This document shows positions 9,412 to 17,942 of a DNA stretch of 64,000 nt, piece by piece; position 1 is the stretch's first letter, and each line of letters opens with the position of its first letter. The notes under the pieces are model-generated. The model was not told the origin of the DNA and searched no databases. It was given only the letters and a program-made list of their open reading frames with translations. Source of the stretch: an uncultured Bacteroidales bacterium (lineage in GTDB: Bacteria; Bacteroidota; Bacteroidia; Bacteroidales; UBA932). A program made the position numbers and the translations under genes. The stretch is from assembly GCA_947168525.1 (NCBI GenBank), contig CAMVMG010000001.1:62001-126000 (forward strand). The letters are read 5' to 3'.

Positions 9412-10419
9412 ATGGACAAGAAAACAAAGAATATTCTCCAATATCTGTTCTGGATAGCGGTAGCAGTGGTCTTGGTGTATTTCTGCCTGCGCAGCATAGA
9501 CTGGGAGCAGTTCTCCCTGGCCCTGAAGCAATGCCGGTGGGAGTATGTACTGCTTTCCATGCTGCTGGGAACCCTGGTGTTCCTGATCAGGGGAAACCGC
9601 TGGCGGATGCTCCTGTTGCCCTTCGACCCTTCCACCTCGCGGGTCACCACCTTCAACTCCTACAATATCTGCATGGCCGTGAACCTGGCTCTGCCACGCG
9701 CCGGAGAGGTGGTCAAGCTGGGCTATGTCGTCAAGCATTCCGCACTGGACCAGGAGGGAAAACGACTTCTTTCGTTCGACAAAGCGCTGGGGACCCTCCT
9801 CATCGAACGGGCCTGGGACGCTTTTATCACCCTGGGAATGGCGGCCGTGCTGCTCATCGTGAAGTGGGACAGTTTCGGCGGCTATCTGATGGAAAGCCTT
9901 TCCGGGCTGGGCGGCAGCAAAGGGCTGCTGTGGATCCTCGTCGGGGTGGTAAGCCTGGTGGCCGTACTCCTGTATTTGTCGTATCGGCTCCGTGAGAAAG
10001 GCGGCATCTGGGGCAAGATCTGGGGTTTCATCGCCGGAATCGGCAATGGCCTGGTTTCTTTCACGCATATGAAAAAGGTCTGGCTCTTCTTCCTGTATAC
10101 GGCCCTTGTCTGGGTAATCTATTGGATCATGAGCGCCTGCATCGTGTGGGCGCTGCAGGATATCGAGGCTTTTTCCTCCCTCACCATGACGGATGCCTTC
10201 TTCCTGATGATTGCAGGCAGCATCAGTTCCGTGGTCCCGGTCCCGGGCGGGTTCGGCGCCTATCATGGTGTGGTGGCCGGGGCGCTCCTGAGCATTTGGG
10301 GCATCCCTATCGGCACGGGCATGATTTTCGCCACCCTCAACCATGAGTCTCAGGTGATTACGCAGGCTGTCACTGGCCTTTGCTCCTACATCCACGAGAG
10401 TTTTATCCGAAAGAAGTGA
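9412..10419 (+). CDS. Lysylphosphatidylglycerol synthase-like transmembrane protein (UPF0104)
   Basis: A 335-residue membrane protein with about eight helices, resembling the flippase-like half of MprF (LPG synthase TM region). Typical signatures are the N-terminal helix followed by R-S-I-D-W, IRGNRWRMLLLP, ALPRAGEVVKLGYVVK, a FDKALGTLLIERAWD region, and the C-terminal PVPGGFGAYHGVVAG. The aminoacyl-transferase domain is absent, so a role in membrane lipid or precursor translocation is only inferred. The stop overlaps the aroE GTG start (GTGA). The TTG at 9403 lies inside the promoter box and is rejected as start. Confidence 0.85.
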   Translation: MDKKTKNILQYLFWIAVAVVLVYFCLRSIDWEQFSLALKQCRWEYVLLSMLLGTLVFLIRGNRWRMLLLPFDPSTSRVTTFNSYNICMAVNLALPRAGEVVKLGYVVKHSALDQEGKRLLSFDKALGTLLIERAWDAFITLGMAAVLLIVKWDSFGGYLMESLSGLGGSKGLLWILVGVVSLVAVLLYLSYRLREKGGIWGKIWGFIAGIGNGLVSFTHMKKVWLFFLYTALVWVIYWIMSACIVWALQDIEAFSSLTMTDAFFLMIAGSISSVVPVPGGFGAYHGVVAGALLSIWGIPIGTGMIFATLNHESQVITQAVTGLCSYIHESFIRKK

Positions 10420-11144
10420 AGCGGTTTGCGCTCATCGGGTACCCCGTCGCCGGGTCACTGAGTCCCCGCCTTTTCCAGGCTGCCTATGGGGGCCGGTATT
10501 CCTATGAGCTTTTGGAAGATCCTTCTTTTGAGCATGCCTGGGAGCGGTTTCTGGCCAGTTTTGACGGCATCAATGTCACCGCCCCCTTCAAGCTGGACGC
10601 CTGCAGCCGGGTAGACACGCTCCACGAGAACGCTCGCCTGTGCGGGGCCGTGAATCTGGTGGTCCGCACCGGAAGTACTACAGCCGGATACAATACAGAC
10701 GTGGACGGTGTCTATGAGGCTGTCCGCCGCTGTTCACTCCCGGTTTCCGAGGCCCTGATTGTCGGGGCGGGCGGTGCGGCGCGGGCTGCAGCTGTGGCGG
10801 CTCACCGGCTGGGATGCCGGGTAAGCATTACTAACCGGACCTTTTCCAGGGCACAGGCCCTTTCTGCATCTCTCGGCTGCCAGGCACTGCCGCTGGAAGA
10901 TGCCACCCTTCTGGACCCAGACCTGCTGGTCTATACCCTTCCCGGAAGCGCTCCGCTTCCCGCAGGCCTGCCGCTTTCCCGCGCCGTGGTGCTGGAGGCA
11001 GAGTACAAGCATCCCGTCCTGACCAGCCAGTCTTGCCGCGCCTACATCAGCGGCCGACAGTGGCTGCTGTGGCAGGCTGCCGCGGGCTATGCCCTTTTCA
11101 CGGGCGAGACCCCTGATGTAGAAAAAATGTCTGCACTTTTGTAG
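10416..11144 (+). CDS. aroE: Shikimate dehydrogenase
   Basis: NADPH-dependent reduction of 3-dehydroshikimate to shikimate in aromatic amino acid synthesis. The 242-residue protein from GTG 10416 has the substrate-site motifs GSLSPRLF (S-x-S-P), NVTAPFK with the catalytic Lys, and NTDVDG, followed by a Rossmann motif VGAGGAARAA. The length suits the short AroE form. The GTG overlaps the TGA of the previous gene. Longer readings from 10380 run inside that gene and are rejected. aroK lies separately at 27.4 kb. Confidence 0.92.
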   Translation: MKRFALIGYPVAGSLSPRLFQAAYGGRYSYELLEDPSFEHAWERFLASFDGINVTAPFKLDACSRVDTLHENARLCGAVNLVVRTGSTTAGYNTDVDGVYEAVRRCSLPVSEALIVGAGGAARAAAVAAHRLGCRVSITNRTFSRAQALSASLGCQALPLEDATLLDPDLLVYTLPGSAPLPAGLPLSRAVVLEAEYKHPVLTSQSCRAYISGRQWLLWQAAAGYALFTGETPDVEKMSALL

Positions 11145-11215
11145 TGGTATTTCAAAAATAATCCGTACCTTGTCTGCCAGCGGTGCAGGATGCCGCGTAT
11201 TTAATCTATTGTATT

Positions 11216-11848
11216 ATGTCACTGAATAAAGTCATGCTAATCGGTAACGTTGGATCCGACCCCGAAGTACGTTACCTGGAGAACAATCCGCAAAACCCGG
11301 GGAACAATGTCAAAGTAGCCACCATCCGCCTGGCCACCACCGAGCGGTACCGTGACCGCAACGGAGAGCTGCGGGAAAACACGGAGTGGCATTCCGTCGT
11401 ACTCTGGCGCAACAATGCCGATGTCGTGGAAAAGTTTGTGCACAAGGGCTCCCAAATCTATATAGAGGGCAAGCTCCGCACCCGCCAGTGGACAGACCAG
11501 AGCGGCAACAAACGGTATACTACCGAGGTCGTTGCCGACACGCTTCAGTTGCTGGGAAAACGTCAGGATGGGGAGGGCAATCAGGCTCAGGGCGGCTATC
11601 AGGGCGGTTATCAGGGGACTTACCAGGGCAGCTATACCACCCAGCCCCAGCGTTCGGCCCAACCTGCCCCGGCTCCGAACCCGGCCCAGCCTGCTTACCA
11701 GTCTCAGCCGGCCCCGGTCCCGGTCCAGGGCGGAAGCCCCGCTCCTGCCCAGCCCGCACAGGCCGGCAATCCTGCCCCTCAAGCGGTGAATCCCGCCTAT
11801 CAGGGCCCGCTTCCCGCAGATGAGCCAGCAGACGACCTGCCGTTTTAA
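11216..11848 (+). CDS. ssb: Single-stranded DNA-binding protein
   Basis: The N-terminal OB fold (about residues 1-115) starts MSLNKVMLIGNVGSDPEVR and includes TEWHSVVLW and a KLRTRQW strand. It is followed by a long low-complexity linker rich in Gly, Gln, Tyr, Pro and Ala, with QGGYQGGYQGTY-type repeats, and the acidic protein-interaction tip ending in DDLPF. The tip recruits replication and repair partners in SSB proteins. The start at 11216 is clear. It converges with the SpoU gene, leaving only four bases between the stops. The same DDLPF ending is found on the DUF3127 protein at 60.2 kb. Confidence 0.96.
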   Translation: MSLNKVMLIGNVGSDPEVRYLENNPQNPGNNVKVATIRLATTERYRDRNGELRENTEWHSVVLWRNNADVVEKFVHKGSQIYIEGKLRTRQWTDQSGNKRYTTEVVADTLQLLGKRQDGEGNQAQGGYQGGYQGTYQGSYTTQPQRSAQPAPAPNPAQPAYQSQPAPVPVQGGSPAPAQPAQAGNPAPQAVNPAYQGPLPADEPADDLPF

Positions 11849-11852
11849 AGCG

Positions 11853-12641
11853 TCAAAAGGCGTTTCCTTGCCGCTGGCGCACGGCTTCGTAGAGGAGGAT
11901 GGCGGCGGACACGGAGACGTTCAAGCTGTCCAGGCGGCCCAGCATGGGAATGCGGATGTGGGCTGTGGCAGCCTTCCGCCAGCAATCTGTGAGTCCGGTA
12001 GACTCGGTGCCCATCACCAGGGCCGTGCCCCGGCGCATGTCTGTATCGTAGTATAGGGAAGAGTCCTGTAATTGAGCTGTCAGTATCTGGATGCCATTTG
12101 CCTGTAAAAAGCGGATGGCTTCTTCTGATTCGCAGGCTACCGTAGGGACGGTGAACACCGCGCCGATGGAAGCCCGTATGAGATTCGGGTTGAACAGGTC
12201 CGTGAGCGGGTCGCAGATGAGGACGGCGTCGGCCCGGGCAGCATCTGCACTGCGGAGGACCGCCCCCAGGTTCCCAGGTTTCTCAACGCTTTCCAGCACC
12301 ATCACCAGGGGATTCTCCGGAAGATGCAAATCGGCCAGGGACAGTGTCTTATATCTAACTTCGGCTATAATTCCCTCCGTGCTTTCCCGGTACGCCACCT
12401 TCCGGTACAGCGTCTCCGGTATTTCCACCACCAAAGGCTCAAAGACACCGGAGGAACCCCTTTCACCGGAGGCATCGGCCTTATTCATTGCCTCCGGGGG
12501 AAGGGGGTCCTCCAGGAAAGAGGCATCGGCCTTCAGGAGACCGGCACCTTTGTCAGGGCAAATCTCCGGGCAGACAAAAAGCGTTTGCAAATGGTATCCG
12601 GCGGCGAGGCAGTGCTCCAGTTCCCGCCGGCCTTCCACCAC
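11853..12641 (-). CDS. SpoU/TrmH-family RNA 2'-O-methyltransferase with E-type insert
   Basis: A SAM-dependent methyltransferase of the SPOUT class with an N-terminal RNA-binding lobe. Motifs: VLESVEKPGNLGAVLRSADA (motif 1, Asn-Leu-Gly), ALVMGTESTGL (motif 2) and LDSLNVSVSAAILLYEA (motif 3). Similarity to the family extends upstream of this GTG start to about 12740, with no ATG, GTG or TTG available, so the true start may be CTG 12740 overlapping the lysS stop. Residues about 43-65 are encoded by palindrome E4 and include two KADA units, in a place where relatives are shorter. The RNA target is unknown. Confidence 0.85.
   Translation of the reverse strand: MVEGRRELEHCLAAGYHLQTLFVCPEICPDKGAGLLKADASFLEDPLPPEAMNKADASGERGSSGVFEPLVVEIPETLYRKVAYRESTEGIIAEVRYKTLSLADLHLPENPLVMVLESVEKPGNLGAVLRSADAARADAVLICDPLTDLFNPNLIRASIGAVFTVPTVACESEEAIRFLQANGIQILTAQLQDSSLYYDTDMRRGTALVMGTESTGLTDCWRKAATAHIRIPMLGRLDSLNVSVSAAILLYEAVRQRQGNAF
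12448..12513 (-). repeat. E-type palindromic element E4, in frame inside the SpoU gene
   Basis: Inner stem: nine perfect pairs, CCGGAGGCA (12466-12474) with TGCCTCCGG (12489-12497). The stem extends outward through CCCCTT/AAGGGG and GGAGGA/TCCTCC. The apex on the plus strand is GCA-TCGGCCTTATTCAT-TGC. A second apex half, GCATCGGCCTT, starts at 12523, exactly 51 bases after the first at 12472. Confidence 0.8.
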
Positions 12642-12736
12642 AAAAAGCCCCTGTTCCCGCCGTGCCCGGGATTTCTCCTGGAGTAGCAGCAGGTTCCGAA
12701 TCTTGGGATTCTGGGTCGATGTGATAGTCTCTGTCC

Positions 12737-14251
12737 TCAGAATTTCTCCGGTCTCATGGTGGGGAAGAAGAGCACGTCCTGAATGGCCTCCGCTCCGGTC
12801 ATGAACATGGTGAGGCGGTCAATGCCGATGCCGATACCCGAGGTGGGCGGCATGCCATATTCCAGGGCGCGGACAAAGTCGTAGTCGATGTACATGGCTT
12901 CGTCGTCGCCCTTAGACTTGAGGGCGGCCTGCTCCTCGAAGCGCTCCAGCTGGTCTACCGGGTCGTTGAGCTCCGAGTACGCATTGGCCAGCTCCTTCCC
13001 GTTCACGAACAGTTCGAAGCGTTCCGTGAGCGTGTCGTCGTAGCGACAGCGCTTGGTGAGCGGGGACATCTCTACGGGATAGTCGATCAGGAAAGTGGGC
13101 TGCACCAGGTTCTTCTCTACGTATTCGCCCACAATGGCGTCGATGAGCTTGCCTACGCCCATTTCTGGCGTCACTTCCACGCTGAGTTTCTTGCACACAT
13201 CCCGCAGCTGGGCCTCGTCCATGCCCTTCACATCCACCCCGGCGTATTCCTGGATAGCGTCCAGGATTCGTAGCCGGCGGAAAGGTCCCTCGAAAGAGAT
13301 TTCGTTGCCTCCGATGGTCTTTGTGATGCCGCCGGTAGCTTCCGCCACGCGCTGGAGCATTTTCTCTGTGAATTCCATCATCCACAGATAATCCTTGTAG
13401 GCGATGTACATCTCTACGCAGGTGAATTCCGGGTTGTGGGTCTTGTCCATGCCCTCGTTGCGGAAATTCTTGGCGAACTCGTACACGCCGGCAAAACCGC
13501 CCACGATGAGGCGCTTGAGGTACAGCTCATTGGCTATGCGCATGTACATGTCCACGTCCAGGGCGTTGTGATGGGTGATGAACGGACGGGCCGTAGCACC
13601 GCCCGGAATGGGCTGAAGGATAGGTGTTTCCACTTCCAGGCAGCCGGCTTCGTTGAAGCACTGGCGCATGGTGTTGATGATGAGGGTGCGCTTGACGAAG
13701 GTCTCTTTCACCTGCGGGTTCACCACCAGGTCTACGTAGCGCTGGCGGTAGCGCAGTTCAGGATCTTCAAAGCTGTCGTGTACAGTGCCGTCGGCATCGG
13801 TCTTGACGATGGGGAGTACCCGGAGGGATTTGCTAAGGACGGTGAGCTCCTTGGCATGGATGGACAGCTGGCCCGTCTGGGTGAAGAAGGCGAATCCCTT
13901 GATGCCCACGATGTCGCCGATGTCCAGCAACTTCTTGAAAACGGTGTTGTACAGCGTCTTGTCTTCTCCGGGGCAGATTTCGTCTCGCTTCACATAGACC
14001 TGGATGCGGCCGGCGTGGTCCTGCAGCTCCATGAAGGAGGCTGCGCCCATGATGCGGCGGCTCATGATACGACCCGCCACGCACACATCCTGGAAGTTGC
14101 CTTCTTCCGGTTTGAACCCGTCGGCGATTTCCATGGTGGTGGTGTTTACGGGGTACTGGGCGGCCGGATAGGGATTGATTCCCAGCTCACGCAGTTTGGT
14201 CAGTGATTCCCTTCTTCCGAGCTCCTGCTCGTTTAATTCGTTGTATGCCAT
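12737..14251 (-). CDS. lysS: Lysyl-tRNA synthetase, class II
   Basis: Charges tRNA-Lys. From ATG 14251 ([20 protein letters not shown]) the protein is 504 residues, normal for LysS. It has an N-terminal OB anticodon-binding domain with [11 protein letters not shown], class II motif 2 around [15 protein letters not shown], and motif 3 at the C-terminus ([10 protein letters not shown]) followed by the typical ending [12 protein letters not shown]. The longer frame to 14356 runs through the promoter box and is not believed. The stop abuts or overlaps the start of the SpoU gene. Confidence 0.96.
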   Translation of the reverse strand: MAYNELNEQELGRRESLTKLRELGINPYPAAQYPVNTTTMEIADGFKPEEGNFQDVCVAGRIMSRRIMGAASFMELQDHAGRIQVYVKRDEICPGEDKTLYNTVFKKLLDIGDIVGIKGFAFFTQTGQLSIHAKELTVLSKSLRVLPIVKTDADGTVHDSFEDPELRYRQRYVDLVVNPQVKETFVKRTLIINTMRQCFNEAGCLEVETPILQPIPGGATARPFITHHNALDVDMYMRIANELYLKRLIVGGFAGVYEFAKNFRNEGMDKTHNPEFTCVEMYIAYKDYLWMMEFTEKMLQRVAEATGGITKTIGGNEISFEGPFRRLRILDAIQEYAGVDVKGMDEAQLRDVCKKLSVEVTPEMGVGKLIDAIVGEYVEKNLVQPTFLIDYPVEMSPLTKRCRYDDTLTERFELFVNGKELANAYSELNDPVDQLERFEEQAALKSKGDDEAMYIDYDFVRALEYGMPPTSGIGIGIDRLTMFMTGAEAIQDVLFFPTMRPEKF

Positions 14252-14274
14252 GTCTCTGTGATTTCTGTAAAGCA

Positions 14275-14282
14275 CAAAGATA
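14275..14282 (-). promoter_or_regulatory. -7 box for lysS
   Basis: Reads TATCTTTG on the minus strand, with 23 bases to the ATG at 14251. The remaining 160 bases to the divergent nucleoside kinase gene are AT-rich with no recognised element. Confidence 0.55.
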
Positions 14283-14443
14283 GCAAAAATCTGCGAAATA
14301 ACGCTATGGGCCGCGGCCAGTGCGGCATCGCGGAGGATGTATTTCAGCAGTTTCATGGCAGATCAGAGAGATAATTTGTACAAGAATAACAATTTTCGTG
14401 TTTTTTTTATTAATATTGTAGATTGACACATTATGAGCAGCGT

Positions 14444-16111
14444 ATGATAGATATCTTTTGCGTAAACGACGGACGGCATTACCCGGTGGAAGAAGGGTAT
14501 ATGATTGCCGCACTGGCCCCCGAGACAATTACAGACCCCAAAACCGGAAAGGAATATCCTGTCCTGGCAGCGCTGGTAGACCATAAACTGAGGTCCCTGG
14601 ACAGCCGAGTGTACGAGCCGCATCAGGTAGAGTTTGTGGGGTACAACCATCCGGACGGACGCCGGACATACCTGCGCTCCCTGAGTTTCCTGGCCCAGCG
14701 GGCCGCGCGGAACCTGTTCCCGGACAAGATTTTCAAAATCAACCATTCCCTACCCAGCGGGCTGTACTGCAAGTTCCGCGCATGCCGCATCACGGACGAG
14801 CAAATCATGCAGCTCCGGGAAGAGATGCGCCGCCTGGTGCAGCTGGACTTGCCCTTTACCCGGGAAAAGATGCTCGCCACCGATGCCGAGGCCATCTATT
14901 CGGCCCAGAACCAGCCCCTGAAGGCAGGTCTGCAGCACTCCCTGGGCAGGTATTCCTGCAGCGTTTACTTTCTGGACGGCGTTGCCGACACTTTCTACGG
15001 CCCGCTGGTCCCATCTACGGGAAATCTCAAGGTCTTCGACCTGATGCCTTTCCACCACGGGTTCTGCCTGCAGTATCCCTCCAGCGAAGACATCACCCGT
15101 CCCATTCCGCGCCAGAAGCAGATCAAGCTCACCAATACGCTGAAAGACTATGGTTACTGGTGCAAGACCACCGGTGTAGTGAGCGTGGGCGCGCTGAACC
15201 ATCTGCTCATGGAAGGGAAAGCCGTGGAACTGATCAACCTGTGTGAGGCCCGCCAGGAACGGAAGTATGCAGAGGTGGCCGACAAGATCTACGCCGAGCG
15301 TGACCGCCTGAAGATTGTCTTCCTGGCCGGCCCGTCCTCCAGCGGAAAAACCTCGTCCTCCCTGCGTGTGGCCCAGCAGCTGAAGGTGCTGGGGATGAAC
15401 CCGAAGGTGATCGAACTGGACAATTACTTTGTGGAGCGGGGGCGCACGCCCCGGGATGAGGACGGCAACTACGACTTCGAGGCGCTGGAGGCCATGGACC
15501 TGCAGCTTCTGGGTGATCAGCTGAACGCCCTGCTCCGGGGAGAGGAAATAGAACTTCCGCGCTACGACTTCAAACAAGGCCGACCTTTCTTCGAGGGTAA
15601 GCGGATGCACCTGGAAGAGAACGACATTCTGGTGATGGAGGGCATTCACGCCCTGGATCCGGACATGGTGCCCTCGGTGGACCAGAGCCGTATCTACCGG
15701 GTATATGCATCGGCCCTGACATCCTTGAAACTGGACGAGAACTGCTGCATCTCCACCACGGACAACCGCCTGCTGCGCCGCATGGTGCGGGATAACCGGG
15801 TCCGGGGGATTATCCCGGAAGATACTATCCAACGCTGGCCTTCCGTTCGCCGCGGAGAAAACCGCTACATTTTCCCGTTCCAGGAAAATGCCGACACCCA
15901 GTTCAACAGCGCCCTCCTGTATGAGTTGCCGTTGCTAAAATACTACGCAGAGCCGCTCCTTCTCCGTATCCGGCCAGATTCCCCGGCCTATGCGGAGGCC
16001 ACCCGCCTGCTCACTTTCCTGGAGTACATCGTGGCGCTTCAGCCGTCAGAGATCGCTGCCATCCCGCCCACCTCCATCCTCCGCGAGTTCATCGGCGGGC
16101 AAACGCTGTAA
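14444..16111 (+). CDS. Uridine kinase-like nucleoside kinase with N-terminal synthetase-like domain
   Basis: A 555-residue two-part protein. The first ~280 residues resemble the TGS/second-additional-domain region of threonyl-tRNA synthetase (INHSLPSGLYCK, LMPFHHGFCLQYP). The C-terminal half is a uridine kinase/phosphoribulokinase-type P-loop kinase, with FLAGPSSSGKTSSS at about 295, IELDNYFVERGRTPRDEDG and VMEGIHALDP. This fused form is known in Bacteroidota and Firmicutes and is annotated as nucleoside kinase; the substrate is unproven. ATG 14444 is preferred over TTG 14423. A separate short udk lies at 63.1 kb. Confidence 0.85.
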   Translation: MIDIFCVNDGRHYPVEEGYMIAALAPETITDPKTGKEYPVLAALVDHKLRSLDSRVYEPHQVEFVGYNHPDGRRTYLRSLSFLAQRAARNLFPDKIFKINHSLPSGLYCKFRACRITDEQIMQLREEMRRLVQLDLPFTREKMLATDAEAIYSAQNQPLKAGLQHSLGRYSCSVYFLDGVADTFYGPLVPSTGNLKVFDLMPFHHGFCLQYPSSEDITRPIPRQKQIKLTNTLKDYGYWCKTTGVVSVGALNHLLMEGKAVELINLCEARQERKYAEVADKIYAERDRLKIVFLAGPSSSGKTSSSLRVAQQLKVLGMNPKVIELDNYFVERGRTPRDEDGNYDFEALEAMDLQLLGDQLNALLRGEEIELPRYDFKQGRPFFEGKRMHLEENDILVMEGIHALDPDMVPSVDQSRIYRVYASALTSLKLDENCCISTTDNRLLRRMVRDNRVRGIIPEDTIQRWPSVRRGENRYIFPFQENADTQFNSALLYELPLLKYYAEPLLLRIRPDSPAYAEATRLLTFLEYIVALQPSEIAAIPPTSILREFIGGQTL

Positions 16112-16146
16112 GAACGGCGTCTGTCGGCTGCAGCGCAGTTGCCCTT

Positions 16147-16199
16147 GCCGTGTTGCTGCCGGAATCGGCCTTGCAGCGTAGTTTGTGCTGCAACATGGC
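16147..16199 (+). repeat. R-type palindrome R1 (between convergent genes)
   Basis: Outer stem GCCGTGTTGC (16147-16156) and GCAACATGGC (16190-16199); fixed core CCGGAATCGGCC; inner hairpin GCAGC...GCTGC. It is identical to R4 in inverse orientation except for one base out of 53. It lies between the nucleoside kinase and the small membrane protein genes. Confidence 0.85.
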
Positions 16200-16214
16200 C
16201 AGCGCGGTACAGGG

Positions 16215-16562
16215 CTATTGGAGCAGCAGGGCCAGGACGATGGCAAAAAGGAAAGCCGCTCCGACGATGGCGGAGAAGATGCCCATCCCCTTGAGACCGT
16301 CTTTGAGGTTCCGGCCGGCGGCCGCGTCCACTGCGGGATCGTCCAGGGGATAGTGCTTCCGGAGCCACCAGGTGTAGATAATGCCCGCCACGTTGAGGAC
16401 GAATAAGAACCCGCCCAAAATGGTAATAATCCAGGTCGATCTGCGGGTATCTCCTCCGGTAAGGTCCAGGATGCCCGTTACCAGCCAGAATACGCCCACG
16501 AGCGTCTGGAAGCTGTAATTGACCATCTGGGCCTTGAACTGGTTTTGGGTAATGCCTTTCAT
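16215..16562 (-). CDS. Small membrane protein of unknown function (115 aa)
   Basis: Three hydrophobic helices are visible: LVGVFWLVTGILDL, TWIITILGGFLFVLNVAGIIYTW broken near its middle, and FSAIVGAAFLFAIVLALLL at the C-terminus. A short acidic/basic loop carries DDPAVDAAAG. There is no recognised domain. The start overlaps the stop of the next small membrane protein upstream (ATGA), so the two form a pair. Function cannot be assigned. Confidence 0.6.
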   Translation of the reverse strand: MKGITQNQFKAQMVNYSFQTLVGVFWLVTGILDLTGGDTRRSTWIITILGGFLFVLNVAGIIYTWWLRKHYPLDDPAVDAAAGRNLKDGLKGMGIFSAIVGAAFLFAIVLALLLQ

Positions 16563-16768
16563 TTCTTGGGGATATGCGAACCAAGGATGTACAACAGGGT
16601 AATCACGGCAGAAACGACCAGCGAAATCACGAACATGATGAGGACATCGGACCAGGAAAACTCCGCCGGTTCTTTCAGGTATGCAAACAAAGCCCAGCAG
16701 ATAGTGAATCCGACGGGATATGTGATGCCCATTCTGGCAAAAAGTTTCTGGTCTTTGGAGAGTTTCAT
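16559..16768 (-). CDS. Small membrane protein of unknown function (69 aa)
   Basis: It starts MKLSKDQKLFARMGITYP and has two hydrophobic helices (VGFTICWALFAYL; VLIMFVISLVVSAVITLLYIL), ending in a basic PKK. It is the first gene of a two-gene unit with the 115-residue membrane protein and has a fitting promoter box upstream. Family unknown. Confidence 0.6.
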   Translation of the reverse strand: MKLSKDQKLFARMGITYPVGFTICWALFAYLKEPAEFSWSDVLIMFVISLVVSAVITLLYILGSHIPKK

Positions 16769-16782
16769 GGCTCGATTTTTTA

Positions 16783-16790
16783 CAAAAGTA
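16783..16790 (-). promoter_or_regulatory. -7 box for the two small membrane protein genes
   Basis: Reads TACTTTTG on the minus strand, 14 bases before the ATG at 16768. Confidence 0.45.
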
Positions 16791-16867
16791 ACAATAATCG
16801 GTTAAAACAGAAAAACGTGCGCCAGAATTCTTAATGAGCGCTGGATTACTGCTCTGGACAGCTTATC

Positions 16868-17320
16868 TTGCGCGATATGAAAGAATCGTATCACATCTGT
16901 TTCACCTCACACGATGAGGTTATGTTCCGGGACCAGGAAGACTACGGAACCATCCTGAACCTGCTGGCCCTGCAGTGCCATTCCAAAGACACGGAATTGT
17001 TGGTAGACGCCGAGATGTCCACCCATGTCCACTTGAATGTATTCTCGGCCGTTCCGGTGCCCTATGCCCGAAGTTCCCGTATGTCGTATACGAAATACTT
17101 CAACCACAAGTATGGGAGGGAAGGCAGGTTCGGGGAAAAATACACCTTCGTGTTAAAGGTGGAAGGCTTTTATCACCAGCTGACCTTGCAGAACTACGTG
17201 TTGCGGAACGGCTTGCATCATGGGGCCGCTCCTACGGCTTTCGGATATCCCCATTGCACAGTCCGGGAGCTATTTGCGCAGGATATCGGCCTGTCGGCGG
17301 AAAAGTCGGTGCCGATGTAG
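16868..17320 (+). CDS. RAYT-like HUH (Y1) transposase, N-terminal part before an in-frame TAG
   Basis: Residues 1-150 form the catalytic Y1 domain of the IS200/REP-associated transposase class: a beta-strand start MKESYHICFTSHDE, the metal-binding HUH motif as THVHLNVF (about residues 55-62), a KYFNHKYGREGRFGEKYT segment, and the downstream helix with candidate catalytic tyrosine in LTLQNYVLRNGLHHG, then FGYPHCTVRELF. The frame ends at TAG 17318-17320, but the same frame stays open on the far side up to 17833, so this is the front part of a ~321-residue protein. Class R palindromes lie beside it. It is either a nonsense-mutated gene, a readthrough gene or a sequencing error. Confidence 0.75.
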   Translation: MRDMKESYHICFTSHDEVMFRDQEDYGTILNLLALQCHSKDTELLVDAEMSTHVHLNVFSAVPVPYARSSRMSYTKYFNHKYGREGRFGEKYTFVLKVEGFYHQLTLQNYVLRNGLHHGAAPTAFGYPHCTVRELFAQDIGLSAEKSVPM

Positions 17321-17377
17321 CGGCCGGATATCGCATCCTTTCTCCCTTGTCACGCGGAGTTTCCGGACGAATACCGG

Positions 17378-17833
17378 ATGAACGCCTCCGGCATCTTTGT
17401 CCGAGACAGTTTCATGGAACTGCGCCGTGCCGAGCAAGTATATGTCACCCCCAGGAACTACCTGTATCAGATGAACCGTCTCACGGACGACAAGTGGATC
17501 AAGGATCAGCTGGAGGACCATACGGGATCCCCGTTGACATTGGCTGAAATAGAGAAAGCCGATGAAAAGTCGGTTGCGCAGATGCTCATCAACGAATCCG
17601 GCAGGAACTTCGACCGGCACCGGATGCAAGACCCGGCTGTATGTGCCTTGATAGACAAGGACTTGATCATTCCTTTCGGCGTTGCCTCCGTCTATCAGCT
17701 CACGGGCTCGCAGAAAACACGGATCGCCCGGCAGCTCTATTTCGAATTCCACCTGCCAGAGCACCAGATCCGGCGCTGTCTGGTTACCGGTCCGGATCTT
17801 AGGGCCATGTTGCAACGGAAATCGGCCTGGTAG
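17378..17833 (+). CDS. RAYT-like transposase, C-terminal part after the in-frame TAG
   Basis: Same reading frame as the upstream part; codons between TAG 17320 and the ATG at 17378 are open (RPDIASFLPCHAEFPDEYR). The segment is mostly charged helices (TPRNYLYQMNRLTDDKW, IEKADEKSVAQML) and ends with a helix-turn-helix-like region (VYQLTGSQKTRIARQLYFEF) and RAMLQRKSAW. The last codons and stop lie inside palindrome R2, whose left arm GCCATGTTGC encodes part of RAMLQ. Family membership follows from continuity with the HUH domain; the function of the C-terminal part is unknown. Confidence 0.65.
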   Translation: MNASGIFVRDSFMELRRAEQVYVTPRNYLYQMNRLTDDKWIKDQLEDHTGSPLTLAEIEKADEKSVAQMLINESGRNFDRHRMQDPAVCALIDKDLIIPFGVASVYQLTGSQKTRIARQLYFEFHLPEHQIRRCLVTGPDLRAMLQRKSAW

Positions 17834-17856
17834 GGCATTCTACCCTGCAACATGGC
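17804..17856 (+). repeat. R-type palindrome R2, overlapping the transposase stop codon
   Basis: Outer stem GCCATGTTGC (17804-17813) and GCAACATGGC (17847-17856); core CGGAAATCGGCC; inner hairpin GGTAG...CTACC, different in sequence from the other copies but still paired. The transposase TAG at 17831-17833 lies inside it. Confidence 0.85.
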
Positions 17857-17887
17857 AGCTATTTGGGCCTGGGAGGTTGTTTTCTTT

Positions 17888-17939
17888 GCCATGTTGCTTC
17901 CGGAATCGGCCTGCAGTGCCCTCTGCCCTGCAACATGGC
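17888..17939 (+). repeat. R-type palindrome R3, direct repeat of R2
   Basis: Outer stem GCCATGTTGC (17888-17897) and GCAACATGGC (17930-17939); core CCGGAATCGGCC; inner hairpin GCAG...CTGC. It lies 31 bases after R2, between the convergent transposase and HAD phosphatase genes. Confidence 0.85.
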
Positions 17940-17942
17940 TTC

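Noticed and set aside
14252..14356. N-terminal extension of lysS from ATG 14356
   Set aside because: It would run through the TATCTTTG box, and [10 protein letters not shown] at 14251 is the normal LysS start.
17282..17333. E- or R-type element causing the TAG in the transposase
   Set aside because: Arms GATATCGGCC and GGCCGGATATC pair only with a bulge, and the loop lacks the family apex.
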